Source: Vibrio hyugaensis (GTDB lineage: Bacteria > Pseudomonadota > Gammaproteobacteria > Enterobacterales > Vibrionaceae). From it: 64,000 nucleotides of DNA. The DNA lies in contig NZ_CP025795.1 in the NCBI RefSeq assembly GCF_002906655.1, positions 682,001 to 746,000 of the forward strand, given 5' to 3'. The notes beneath the pieces are model-generated. The model saw only the letters and a program-made list of their open reading frames with translations, searched no databases and was not told the origin of the DNA. Positions 53,922 through 62,151 of this stretch are shown in pieces (within the stretch, counting starts at the first letter, position 1; each line of letters begins with the position of its first letter). The position numbers were made by a program, and so were the translations under genes.

Positions 53922-54536
53922 TTATGCGCTTTGACTAGGGATCTCGACGACGTTATCAGGTACTTTATCTAACCCTTTTGCTGCTAACCACTTTTCCAAG
54001 TTGTCCGCCCCTCCTATGTACTCACCATCTAACCAAATTTGAGGAACCGTTACAGGTGTTTTCTCTCCAATGATGGCTTTCACTTCAGGAATCATTCGGT
54101 AAAGCGCTGCGCTGTCTTTGACTACATCGTGGTAGGTGTATTCTATACCAGTCTCATCCAGTAACTTCTTGGCTTTAACACAGTAAGGGCACGTTGCCTT
54201 GCCATAAACGATATTGCCTTTAAGCTGGTCTTGCTTGGTCCATTCTGCGATAACAGACTGTACAAGAACACCTCGGTTTAACGCTTCCCCTTGGCTAACT
54301 ACTTTACCTTCAACGACTAGGATAGGGGCGTGCCATGCGCCAAGTTTTAGTGGCTCCCACCAGTGAGACAACCAATCTTTTACTTCCAGCTCAACAGGAA
54401 CTTCAGCTAATTCGTTTTCAAAAGTATCCGCAAGAATGTCTTTAGTTAGGGTACATTCCCCGCATGGAATATTGACTTTGAATGGTCCCCAACTGCCTGC
54501 CCAACGATAAAGTGTAATTTTGATTGGCTGTGTCAT
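53922..54536 (-). CDS. double glutaredoxin-like protein (CGEC + CPYC)
   Basis: 204 residues. The N-terminal half (about 1-100) looks like a thioredoxin-fold domain with CxxC as CGEC (residues about 25-28) preceded by RWAGSWGPFK. The C-terminal half (about 105-190) is a glutaredoxin with CPYC (KATCPYCVKAKKLL), the cis-Pro region TVPQIWLDG and the glutathione-binding GGADNLEKW. Probably a cytoplasmic disulfide reductase. The two-domain architecture with different active sites is unusual. It is followed on the same strand by the EamA gene end upstream. Confidence 0.82.
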   Translation of the reverse strand: MTQPIKITLYRWAGSWGPFKVNIPCGECTLTKDILADTFENELAEVPVELEVKDWLSHWWEPLKLGAWHAPILVVEGKVVSQGEALNRGVLVQSVIAEWTKQDQLKGNIVYGKATCPYCVKAKKLLDETGIEYTYHDVVKDSAALYRMIPEVKAIIGEKTPVTVPQIWLDGEYIGGADNLEKWLAAKGLDKVPDNVVEIPSQSA

Positions 54537-54598
54537 ACGATTATCCTCATTTCCTTTCCTGAAAATATAGAACTCAAAACCAAAGAAATTCTTTCAAT

Positions 54599-55507
54599 TT
54601 ACTTTCTTTTTTTTGCTTCCCAGTGAGTAATGAATGCAATTGAACCGATAATAATGGCAGCGCCAAGCCATAATCTGCCTGGCGGAACCCAGTTGAATAC
54701 CAGCCAACCGGCAAATACATTAAGTGGCAACTTCGCGTGATCAAAAGGTTGAACAAAAGACGCGTCAGCAACTGCATAGGCTTTTACTACTGCCCACTGT
54801 GCTAAAGCGGTTAAGGCACCGGCTGCAATCAGAATACCCCATACACTCCAACCCTCCGGCATGACGAATGTCGGTACGGCGAGCATGATGTTGAACGGGG
54901 TAATGAGTAGCAATAGATAAACCACCATTGTTGACGGTGGATCGTTGACTGACAATTTTTTCACCATCAATGAGTAAGACGCCCAGAAAAACGCTGCGCC
55001 AACGGGTAACAGTGTTGCCCATGTAAAGGAGTCAGACCAAGGTTCTAAGATGATCATCGCACCAATAAACCCTGTCACGGTAGCAACCCAGCGCGCCATA
55101 CCAACTTTTTCTTTTAGTATCAGACCTGAACCAATGGTGGCAAAGAGTGGGGAAGTCATCAATAGTGCAATGCCTTGCCAAATCGGTACAGGGTAAGCGA
55201 GTGCCCACAACCAAAGTTGGATACCAATAACGGCAAGGAAAATACGCAGCGCATGCCACCCAAAGTGATTAGTACGAAGTGATTGGCGAATACCTAAAGT
55301 ACGTAAGTAAGGCAAAATAGCGAAGAAGGCTATAGCATACTGGAATAGTGCGAATGTAGTGGATGACACACCAAAGTGAATACTTGCGATTTGAGCAAAG
55401 CTATTGACGATAGCGAATGCCAAACCCGCAGTAAGCATCCAAGATGCCCCTTGAACAGGATGATGGTTCAATTGGATATTTCCGATTTTTAATAATGTCC
55501 GGATCAT
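54599..55507 (-). CDS. EamA-family (DMT) transporter
   Basis: 302 residues from ATG 55507; a TTG at 55531 could extend it by 8 codons. Ten hydrophobic helices in two EamA repeats (for example FALFQYAIAFFAILPYL, SGLILKEKVGMARWVATVTGFIGAMII, AVADASFVQPFDHAKLPLNVFAGWL). DMT exporters of this type move amino acids or related metabolites. Just upstream on the same strand is a sigma-54 promoter and a 105-nt terminator-ended RNA, so expression probably needs read-through or regulation at that terminator. Confidence 0.87.
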   Translation of the reverse strand: MIRTLLKIGNIQLNHHPVQGASWMLTAGLAFAIVNSFAQIASIHFGVSSTTFALFQYAIAFFAILPYLRTLGIRQSLRTNHFGWHALRIFLAVIGIQLWLWALAYPVPIWQGIALLMTSPLFATIGSGLILKEKVGMARWVATVTGFIGAMIILEPWSDSFTWATLLPVGAAFFWASYSLMVKKLSVNDPPSTMVVYLLLLITPFNIMLAVPTFVMPEGWSVWGILIAAGALTALAQWAVVKAYAVADASFVQPFDHAKLPLNVFAGWLVFNWVPPGRLWLGAAIIIGSIAFITHWEAKKRK

Positions 55508-55532
55508 ACGTCCTAATCTTGGGGTAGCCAAT

Positions 55533-55637
55533 AAAAAAATGCCTCCCAGAGGGAGGCGACATTACCAATTTAAAGGACGTGCCTACTGAAGTAGGTACAA
55601 AGAACGAGAAGCACAAACGCTGCCATGCATTTGCTCG
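55533..55637 (-). ncRNA. candidate sigma-54-dependent small RNA (or attenuator) upstream of eamA
   Basis: On the minus strand, a predicted transcript of about 105 nt from the sigma-54 start to a strong terminator (GCCTCCC-TCT-GGGAGGC plus seven U). Two hairpins precede the terminator: ACGAG/CTCGT enclosing CAAATGC/GCGTTTG, and CCTAC-TTCA-GTAGG. A single-stranded stretch (GTCCTTTAAATTGGTAAT) lies between hairpin 2 and the terminator. A 15-codon ORF starting MHGSVCASRS overlaps hairpin 1 but lacks a Shine-Dalgarno. The size and promoter class recall Qrr RNAs, but the Qrr core sequence is absent. Confidence 0.6.
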
Positions 55638-55647
55638 TTTTAACTAA

Positions 55648-55663
55648 TGCAGCTAGTGTGCCA
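55648..55663 (-). promoter_or_regulatory. sigma-54 (-24/-12) promoter
   Basis: TGGCACACTAGCTGCA matches TGGCAC-N5-TTGCA at all but one position, with the invariant GG and GC exactly 10 bp apart. Expected start about 55637. Possible activator sites lie upstream: GCCTT-GGA-AAGGC (55703-55715) and TGCAC...GTGCA arms (55725-55749), at -66 to -112, the usual enhancer distance. Confidence 0.7.
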
Positions 55664-55794
55664 ACTTTTAATTAATTGATTTTAAAGGGCTGAAAGGGAA
55701 TTGCCTTGGAAAGGCTAGAGAAAATGCACTAACTTCGGGATTCGGTGCATTAAAAGAGGGCAGGGTGTTTGGTATTCTTTAATTCAAACAAAAA

Positions 55795-55822
55795 CGGCCG
55801 ACACAAAAGTGCCGGCCAAAAG
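55795..55822 (-). terminator. intrinsic terminator of the minus-strand porin
   Basis: GGCCGGCAC / GTGTCGGCC stem (one G-U pair) followed by U-rich sequence on the minus strand. Confidence 0.8.
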
Positions 55823-55846
55823 ACTCGCTATTAGGACAAGTTTTTA

Positions 55847-56815
55847 TTAGAAGTCGTAACGTACGCCCAGACGTAGTGTGTCTTCACCTTCAGTCACTTT
55901 ACCTTCCGCACTCTTCTCCTCATCAAGTTGGTTCATGTAGTAAGAAAGATAAGTACGGAAGTTGCTGTTAAGTTTGTAGTAACCAACTAGCTCAAAACCA
56001 TCAACAGCGTCGTATTTTGCAGCGCCATTTGGATCGTTCTCTTGATATGTGTAAAGACCAACGACAGTGAACTTGCTTGCTAGCTTGTAGCTTGCTGCGA
56101 TTTCGTAAGCGGTAAAGTCTTCAGAGTCATCAATTGCGCCTTGAGAGTAAGTACCTGCAAGGTAAAGGTTCTCAAGAGAGTAAGCTATACCACCAAGAAT
56201 TTGATCTTCTGAGTTATCTTTATCTACATCACCACCTGAGTATGCAAGACCTAGGTCTAGACCCATTGGTAGAGAGTAAAGACCAGAGATGCCGTATTTA
56301 TCTTGGCTGTCACCAGAGTTAGCTTGGTAAGTGGCTTGAACTTGTAGAGCGTCAAACTCGCCACGGTAAGCAAAAACGCTGTCTTGCTTGTCAGAAGATG
56401 AATCAATAACCTGCTGAACACCTGAGAATTCGGTGATATCCGTCATGTCAGAGATGATTACCGCAGCCATGTCTTGACGACCAACAGAGAAGTCACCTGC
56501 ATCAGCGCTTACACCTGCATACATGTAGCGGTTTTTGAATTCGCTTTTACCTGTTTTTTGCTCAGCTTCGTAAACACCAAAAGCTGAAAGACCGTTACCG
56601 ATATCGGTCTTACCTTTTAGGTTTAGACGAGCACGAGACGCATCTTCCATAGAACCATCAATTTCAGCGCCGTCTGAACCGATGAAGTCACCACGAAATT
56701 CAACACGACCGCCAACTTTTAATTCAGTGCCGTCGTCTTTGTAAACTGTTGCTGCGAAAGATGGTGATGATACCAATGCTGTAAGAACTGCAGTAGTTAG
56801 TGCTGCCTTTTTCAT
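55847..56815 (-). CDS. general outer-membrane porin
   Basis: 322 residues with a signal peptide (ALTTAVLTALVSSPSFA-AT), a first strand YKDDGTELKVGGRVEFRGDF, alternating amphipathic beta strands, the Asp/Glu-rich constriction loop region (GSDGAEIDGSMEDASRARLN) and a C-terminal Phe (LRLGVRYDF) recognised by the BAM machinery. It forms a 16-strand trimeric porin for small hydrophilic solutes. It is divergent from a second porin across about 570 bp. It is of the OmpU/OmpC-like class; the exact orthologue is undetermined. Confidence 0.9.
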   Translation of the reverse strand: MKKAALTTAVLTALVSSPSFAATVYKDDGTELKVGGRVEFRGDFIGSDGAEIDGSMEDASRARLNLKGKTDIGNGLSAFGVYEAEQKTGKSEFKNRYMYAGVSADAGDFSVGRQDMAAVIISDMTDITEFSGVQQVIDSSSDKQDSVFAYRGEFDALQVQATYQANSGDSQDKYGISGLYSLPMGLDLGLAYSGGDVDKDNSEDQILGGIAYSLENLYLAGTYSQGAIDDSEDFTAYEIAASYKLASKFTVVGLYTYQENDPNGAAKYDAVDGFELVGYYKLNSNFRTYLSYYMNQLDEEKSAEGKVTEGEDTLRLGVRYDF

Positions 56816-57382
56816 TTTCTTATTACCCTAGTTGTAATCAATGAGCTTTCTTGCTCGATTTGTGTCGATGACGCTTAAGGTAAACCGCGAAAATGAAAGA
56901 TAGATTTCTGTTAAGTTATGATTCTATTGCATTTTTATTTCAAATGAATGAATGCGCTCTTATTCATGAGGGTAAGATGAAGAGGCTTTTTATTTTTTTT
57001 GATATTTCTGTATTACTAAATTGACAATGCGTTTTTAAAAAAGTTCCTAATCATATTTTTCTTTTTGAAATGTAACAAAACGTATTGTTGGTTATGATTT
57101 TAATTGCTGTTTTTCAATGCTTTAGATTGGTTACTCGTTATAAGTGTAACAAAGTGTTTCAAGTTTTAGGTTTTGTTTTCTTAGTTTGTAGGCTGCTTTT
57201 GGGTAAACGTTTGCCATTTTTCTTTTTTATTACATCTTTTCACTCTGTTCTTGGGAACTTCTGAAATACAGTGTGCAGCAGTTGTTAAGCAAAAGTGACG
57301 CAACATTGGTGGAAGAGATGCCCCAATCCACTTTTGTATAAAACTGACTTATAAACTAATGAATAAATACATGGATTTTATA
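56816..57382. other. 567-bp divergent porin control region
   Basis: Very AT-rich with several near-repeats (TGTAACAAA around 57071 and GTGTAACAAAGTG around 57144) that could be regulator sites, for example for ToxR, CRP or OmpR. No single site is convincing. Long untranslated leaders are likely. No ORF that I would support; the 8 codons before ATG 57383 are dropped. Confidence 0.4.
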
Positions 57383-58399
57383 ATGAACAAAAAATTCCTA
57401 GCAGCAGCGATCGCAGCAGCAACATTCGGTACACAAGCAGTAGCGGTGGAGCTTTACAACAACGATGGCACTACTTTCTCTATCGGTGGTCACGTTTCAG
57501 TTAACGTAAATGGTTCTGAGCAAGGCGACACAGAAGTAGGTACTAACTCTCCACGTATCAACTTCACTGCAACTCAAGACCTAGGCAACGGCTTTACAGC
57601 TGATGCTCGCGGTGAGTGGGCTCTTAACTACCTAGACGGCGGTGAAGAAACGTTCACTACTCGTCTTGGTTACCTAGGCCTAACTCACGATGTATACGGT
57701 CGTGCAGTGGGTGGTACTCAATGGGCTCCTTACTACGATGTTGCTGGTGTTGCTGATATGCCAATCGCGTTTGCGAACGACTTTATCTACGATGACCACG
57801 GTAACCTAGGTACTGGTCGTGCAGATAAAATGCTTTCTTACCGCAACGCTATCGAGCTAGGTGAAGCTGGTGCAATCAACTTCGGTCTAGGTTGGCAAGG
57901 TGCTAAAACTGACGGTTCTGAGTACGATGATCGCATGCAAGTTGCACTTTCTTACGCAATCATGGGCGCGAAAATCGGTTACACATACAACGGCGGTGAC
58001 ATCAAAGATGGTCTTCGTACAGAGTCTGCTGAATCTCACTTAGTATCTGCATCTTACGGTTCATACGGCCAAGGCCTTTACGTAGCGGCAGTTTACGGTT
58101 CAAACGAGAACATGAACTTTGACGGTAACCAACGTCTAGTTGAAAGTGATGCGTACGAAGCGCTACTAGCTTACGCTCTTCCAAGCAGCCTGAACCTAAG
58201 CATTAACTACGAGATGGTTGAAGGTAAAGCATTCAACAACTCTAAGACTGAAACTGCACGTGAAGAGATGGCTGTTCAAGCTGAATACAACTTCACTCCT
58301 AAGTTTGTTGGTTACGCTGGTTACCAGTTCGACCTAAACGATGCAGACGGTCGTGATACAGACGACAAATGGGCACTTGGTGCTCGTTACTACCTATAA
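57383..58399 (+). CDS. outer-membrane porin (second, divergent)
   Basis: 338 residues from ATG 57383, giving a clean signal peptide (KKFLAAAIAAATFGTQAVA). Porin strands (VELYNNDGTTFSIGGHVSVNV, PRINFTATQDLGNGFTADARG) and a C-terminal aromatic strand (DKWALGARYYL) are present. Codon use is strongly biased (GGT, GAC/GAA, CTT/CTA), unlike most neighbours, indicating very high expression. Similarity to the divergent porin is limited to fold-level motifs. The substrate range is unknown. Confidence 0.9.
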   Translation: MNKKFLAAAIAAATFGTQAVAVELYNNDGTTFSIGGHVSVNVNGSEQGDTEVGTNSPRINFTATQDLGNGFTADARGEWALNYLDGGEETFTTRLGYLGLTHDVYGRAVGGTQWAPYYDVAGVADMPIAFANDFIYDDHGNLGTGRADKMLSYRNAIELGEAGAINFGLGWQGAKTDGSEYDDRMQVALSYAIMGAKIGYTYNGGDIKDGLRTESAESHLVSASYGSYGQGLYVAAVYGSNENMNFDGNQRLVESDAYEALLAYALPSSLNLSINYEMVEGKAFNNSKTETAREEMAVQAEYNFTPKFVGYAGYQFDLNDADGRDTDDKWALGARYYL

Positions 58400-58449
58400 T
58401 AGTAACCTGTCCTAGTTACTATAAAAGCCAGCTTCGTGCTGGCTTTTTT
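58400..58449 (+). terminator. tandem hairpins after the second porin
   Basis: ATAGTAAC / GTTACTAT (58398-58422) is followed directly by AAAAGCCAGC-TTC-GTGCTGGCTTTTTT (58423-58449), a strong intrinsic terminator. The first hairpin may protect the abundant mRNA. Confidence 0.8.
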
Positions 58450-58605
58450 CGTATTTGGTGTTGGATAAGTGTTTGTGTTTCAACTTGATGAAAGCCTATG
58501 TAAAACGGGCTGAATGTCTTGTTTTTAACATCTGAGACTGGGAACTAGTGTTAGCAATACAATCAGTTCGATTATGATATGTGTTTTGTTTTGCAGGGAA
58601 GAGCA

Positions 58606-59220
58606 ATGAGCGTCATTCAGGTTGAAGAGAAGAAAGTCGAAGTTGGCAAAGTTCTGTGCGTTGGGCGCAACTACGTTGAGCACATTCAAGAGCTCAATAA
58701 CGCGATGCCAGAGCAGATGGTCGTGTTTAACAAGCCAGCGACTTCTGTCTCAACCAAACTCACCTCATTCCATCAAGAGCCTTTACATTACGAAGCAGAA
58801 ATCTGTTTTTTGATCAAAAATGGTCAATACACTGCGGTAGGGCTTGGTTTGGATCTGACCAAACGTGGTTTGCAATCTACCCTCAAAGAAAAAGGGCTAC
58901 CTTGGGAACGTGCCAAAGCATTCGATGGTTCTGCGGTATTCAGTCGTTTCCGTTCTCTTCAAGGCGTTGTTATAGACGATCTCCATTTAGAGCTTTTGAT
59001 TAACTGTGTTCATGTGCAAAAAGGGCACGTTAATCAGATGCTTTACCCGCCAATGACCATTCTTGATGAACTCAAGAGTTACACAACGCTAGAAGATGGC
59101 GATATTGTGATGACAGGCACACCAAAGGGCGTGGGAGAAGTGCATCAAGGCGATGTCTTCCTTGGGCGTTTGAAGTGTGGAGACATCACCTTATTAGAGA
59201 TTGAATGGTTGGCTGCTTAG
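58606..59220 (+). CDS. fumarylacetoacetate hydrolase (FAH) family protein
   Basis: 204 residues from ATG 58606 (Shine-Dalgarno AGGGAAG). FAH fold motifs: VLCVGRNYVEHIQEL, the metal-binding HYEAEICFLI (Glu-x-Glu), GLDLTKRGLQ, KAFDGSAVFSRF and VMTGTPKGVGEVHQGD. Members act as acylpyruvate hydrolases, oxaloacetate decarboxylases or isomerases; the short length fits the acylpyruvase/YcgM group. Monocistronic and convergent with azlD. Confidence 0.88.
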   Translation: MSVIQVEEKKVEVGKVLCVGRNYVEHIQELNNAMPEQMVVFNKPATSVSTKLTSFHQEPLHYEAEICFLIKNGQYTAVGLGLDLTKRGLQSTLKEKGLPWERAKAFDGSAVFSRFRSLQGVVIDDLHLELLINCVHVQKGHVNQMLYPPMTILDELKSYTTLEDGDIVMTGTPKGVGEVHQGDVFLGRLKCGDITLLEIEWLAA

Positions 59221-59228
59221 TCACGAGC

Positions 59229-59540
59229 TTACAACCAAATTCGAAGCAGTAAAAACGCCACCATACTCACAATGGTGGTGAGCAATACATTCTTGGTGAG
59301 GTATGCAATTGCAGCGGCTAATAGGGCAGCCAATAGAAATGGGTTTTGCCAACTGACGCTCAGTTCACCCTCTGGTATAAATACAATTGGAGTCCAGATT
59401 GCGGTGAGCACTGCTGGGCTTGCGTAGCTCAAGACTTTCTGAGTTCTTACCCCTAATTTAAGCGGCAATTTCGGTTCTAGAAACAGATAACGGCTAGTGA
59501 ATACCAAGGCTGTCATGGCTAAGATAGACAAAAAGATCAT
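59229..59540 (-). CDS. azlD: AzlD-family branched-chain amino acid exporter subunit
   Basis: 103 residues with four hydrophobic helices (FLSILAMTALVFTSRYLFLE, VLSYASPAVLTAIWTPIVF, FLLAALLAAAIAYLTKNVLL). AzlD is the small partner of AzlC in a two-component exporter of branched-chain amino acids and analogues. It overlaps azlC by 4 bp. Confidence 0.9.
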   Translation of the reverse strand: MIFLSILAMTALVFTSRYLFLEPKLPLKLGVRTQKVLSYASPAVLTAIWTPIVFIPEGELSVSWQNPFLLAALLAAAIAYLTKNVLLTTIVSMVAFLLLRIWL

Positions 59541-60280
59541 TGTCGCTCCTCCGGTGTACTCTCAAGGCTTGGTGTTTTCGTCGTAAATTGTTCAACAAAA
59601 TAGCCCGTCAACATGGCGAGAATACTCGCGAATATCAAGCTTCCTTCCACTTGGTAATAGTTCATCGCCACTGAGCTAACTAATGCCACCAACACACTAC
59701 ATAACACAGGAACGCTTTTTATCGTTGGCACCACAATCGCGATAAAGGTGGCAGCAACCGCAAATTCCAATCCGAGCTCATTCAATTCAGGTATCAAACT
59801 GCCAGCGACGATGCCAGCAAGTGTTGCGAAGTTCCAAAATAAGTAGAAGCTTAATCCAGCGCCAAGGGCGTACCATCGATCAAATTGTTTATCGGATTGG
59901 TGTCCGACGATGGCAAACAGCTCGTCAGTGAGTAAGAAGCCAAGTGAAAGACGCCACTTTAGTGGTAAAGGCGAAATCTTACTGCGCATTGAAACGCTGT
60001 AGAGAAAATGGCGAGAGGTAATGAAAAAGGTAGTCAGCAACATAGTAGTTAAGCCAGCACCCGCTTTAATCATCCCCATGGCAACAAGCTGTGCGGAGCC
60101 TGCAAACAGAATGGCGGAAAGCGCCTGACCTTCCAAAGGGTGTAAGCCAGTATCAACGGCAAATGAGCCCGCAAGTAACCCCCAGGGTAATACGGCGATG
60201 CTCAATGGCATCATTGCGATGGTGCCTTGTAAAAAGAGCGAGGATTTTGAGTCTTGATGAGTTGGCAAAGTAGTATCCAT
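59537..60280 (-). CDS. azlC: AzlC-family branched-chain amino acid exporter subunit
   Basis: 247 residues with about seven helices. The AzlC hallmark is present at LPWGLLAGSFAVDTGLHPLEGQALSAILFAGSAQ, with ITSRHFLYSVSM and LTDELFAIVGH further on. It works with AzlD. It lies 71 bp downstream of an AraC regulator gene on the same strand; the gap contains a 16-bp motif also found upstream of that regulator. Confidence 0.9.
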   Translation of the reverse strand: MDTTLPTHQDSKSSLFLQGTIAMMPLSIAVLPWGLLAGSFAVDTGLHPLEGQALSAILFAGSAQLVAMGMIKAGAGLTTMLLTTFFITSRHFLYSVSMRSKISPLPLKWRLSLGFLLTDELFAIVGHQSDKQFDRWYALGAGLSFYLFWNFATLAGIVAGSLIPELNELGLEFAVAATFIAIVVPTIKSVPVLCSVLVALVSSVAMNYYQVEGSLIFASILAMLTGYFVEQFTTKTPSLESTPEERQ

Positions 60281-60338
60281 AACTTCAACTTGAATAGAAA
60301 AACATGCTGTTAAGGTAGGCTGACCTCAGCATGCTGCC

Positions 60339-60354
60339 TTGTACAAAATTGCTA
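60339..60354. promoter_or_regulatory. 16-bp motif before azlC (copy 1)
   Basis: TTGTACAAAATTGCTA occurs exactly here, 59 bp before the azlC start and overlapping the AraC stop codon. It recurs at 61254-61269 between the AraC and LysE genes. Likely binding site of the AraC regulator. Confidence 0.55.
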
Positions 60355-61179
60355 ACAATGCTTGATGTACTGCCCAGGCGTTACGCCCATGGCTTTTTTA
60401 AAATGACGATGCAAATGGCTTTGATCGTGAAAGCCACATTCTTGAGCAACATCGGAAATCTTTTGCCCCAGCTTGAGCAGCTTTTTCGCCATTCTTAGTC
60501 TCTGTTGAATCTGAAACGCGTGCGGTGGGAAGCCAAACTGTTTTTGAAACTCACGCAACAAGTGAAAAGGGCTTAATCCCGCTAATTTCGCAAGTTCTTC
60601 TAAAGAGACATCGGCTTGAGGAAAGTCTTCAAGAAACTCTTTGACCAGATACACTTGCTTTTGCGCTTTGGTCGCGTCTTGAAGCGGGGCTCGATGTGTA
60701 CTGTGCTTGCTGGCAAGTTTTACCAACGTACCGTAGACAAGCGCCTCTCTTAGTAAGCGGTTATCGGACTTCTCTAGAGTATCGAACACCAATCGCAGTT
60801 GGTTTGCGAGTTCTGGATCGTAAACAACGGGTTGGGGGAAATAGGGCTGAGCTACATTGGGTGCACCAAGCTCTTCCCCCAGAGTTTGAAACTGCTCAGG
60901 GACGGGATACATGGCTTTGTATTCCCAGCCTCCTTCTGACGCTGAGTGACCATTATGCACCTCGTCGGCGTTTACAAGAATGATACTGTCTTGCGGTGCA
61001 ATGTGATTTCCACCAGTACGAAAGAATTGTTGTGCGCCTTTTTCAATCACGCCAATGGTGTAGCCTTCATGGCTATGGCGAGAGAAGTTCTGTTTTTCGT
61101 ACTTTGCGTCGAGCAGCTCCAAGCCACCCAGCTCTTGAGCAATCTTAAAAGTCGCGATTTCCTTATTCTTTTCTTTCAT
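60352..61179 (-). CDS. AraC-family regulator of the amino-acid export module
   Basis: 275 residues. The N-terminal cupin (AraC-binding) domain contains RHSHEGYTIGVIEKGAQQFF and SIILVNADEVHNGHS. The C-terminal double HTH contains VSLEELAKLAGLSPFHLLREF and ISDVAQECGFHDQSHLHRHFKK. This type often regulates LysE/RhtB or AzlCD exporters nearby. Here it is flanked by azlCD on one side and a divergent LysE gene on the other, and a shared exact 16-bp motif sits before both. Confidence 0.9.
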   Translation of the reverse strand: MKEKNKEIATFKIAQELGGLELLDAKYEKQNFSRHSHEGYTIGVIEKGAQQFFRTGGNHIAPQDSIILVNADEVHNGHSASEGGWEYKAMYPVPEQFQTLGEELGAPNVAQPYFPQPVVYDPELANQLRLVFDTLEKSDNRLLREALVYGTLVKLASKHSTHRAPLQDATKAQKQVYLVKEFLEDFPQADVSLEELAKLAGLSPFHLLREFQKQFGFPPHAFQIQQRLRMAKKLLKLGQKISDVAQECGFHDQSHLHRHFKKAMGVTPGQYIKHC

Positions 61180-61253
61180 CTCGTTCCGAATTGCTCAAGC
61201 GTAAATAGTGGCACCACATCATTTGGAGTCTACCGGATCCATCCTGCGTATTT

Positions 61254-61269
61254 TTGTACAAAATTGCTA
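61254..61269. promoter_or_regulatory. 16-bp motif between araC-type and lysE-type genes (copy 2)
   Basis: TTGTACAAAATTGCTA, identical to the copy at 60339-60354. It sits 75 bp upstream of the regulator start and about 160 bp upstream of the exporter start. Confidence 0.55.
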
Positions 61270-61429
61270 TCGGTATTAAAAATAAACACCAAAAAGGTTA
61301 ATTGTTTTTAAATTGAACATTAAACCTTTTCTATTTTCTGAATTTTACTCCTTGGTTAGACATTTGGTCTGGTTGTTATCTATTCATTGGTATAAGATCC
61401 GCCGCCTGTTTTTGAAAGCCAGTTCCACC

Positions 61430-62062
61430 ATGATCGATTTATCTGTACTCCCTGTTTATCTCACTGCTGTTGTTGCACTTCTTCTATTACCTGGACCTGA
61501 CATGTTGCTGATTGCCAGCTCTAGCATGAGCTATGGTAAGAAAGTTGGTTTGTTTGCGAGCTTGGGTAACGCGACATCTGGTGTGATCTTAACCCTATTG
61601 GCAGCAATGGGTGTATCAACCTTGATTGCGATGAGCCCAATCGCGTTAAAAGTGCTTCATCTACTCGGTGGTGCGTACTTGCTAAAAATGGGCTGGGACT
61701 GTTTAAGAGCGGATGTTTCTGCTGCACCAGAGCTTGACCAGAAAAACAAAATGGCATCGACTTACTATCAACGTGCTTTGATGAGTAACCTGCTGAACCC
61801 GAAAGCCTTGGTGTTCTTCGTGATGTTTTTGCCTCAGTTTGTCTCTAGCAACATTACCGCATCGTCGGGTGAGCAAATGCTCGCGCTTGGTTTGCTGCTA
61901 AACGTTTTAGGTTTGCTATTCAACATCTTGCTGGTTGCACTGGCGGGTACATTGGGTAAAGGGCTATTGGAAAACGATAAATTCCGTATGTACCAAGGCA
62001 AATTGATGGGCTTGGTGTTCGTTATCCTTGCGGTGTGGATGCTAAGTAGCTTCGCGATGTAA
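61430..62062 (+). CDS. LysE/RhtB-family amino acid exporter
   Basis: 210 residues from ATG 61430, the usual family length; the 39 upstream in-frame codons look noncoding. Six helices and the family motif LLLPGPDMLLIASSSMSYGKK with NLLNPKALVFFVMFLPQF. It exports amino acids (threonine, lysine, homoserine and others). It is divergent from the AraC regulator, which likely controls it. An intrinsic terminator follows. Confidence 0.9.
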   Translation: MIDLSVLPVYLTAVVALLLLPGPDMLLIASSSMSYGKKVGLFASLGNATSGVILTLLAAMGVSTLIAMSPIALKVLHLLGGAYLLKMGWDCLRADVSAAPELDQKNKMASTYYQRALMSNLLNPKALVFFVMFLPQFVSSNITASSGEQMLALGLLLNVLGLLFNILLVALAGTLGKGLLENDKFRMYQGKLMGLVFVILAVWMLSSFAM

Positions 62063-62089
62063 TTTGCCAGAACAATCAGATTTTTGAAC

Positions 62090-62115
62090 AAAAGCCAGCA
62101 CTCGCTGGCTTTTTT
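62090..62115 (+). terminator. intrinsic terminator of the lysE-type gene
   Basis: AGCCAGC / GCTGGCT stem with a short loop and T-run. Confidence 0.85.
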
Positions 62116-62151
62116 GCATTAGGATGGGCCGATTTCCAAGGAGTGGCAGTA

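Noticed and set aside
55585..55632. Leader-peptide ORF (MHGSVCASRS...) proving attenuation
   Set aside because: It has no Shine-Dalgarno and no run of a single amino acid codon; it overlaps a hairpin of the candidate RNA.
55533..55637. Qrr quorum-sensing RNA
   Set aside because: Promoter class and size fit, but the conserved Qrr core and its terminator sequence are absent.
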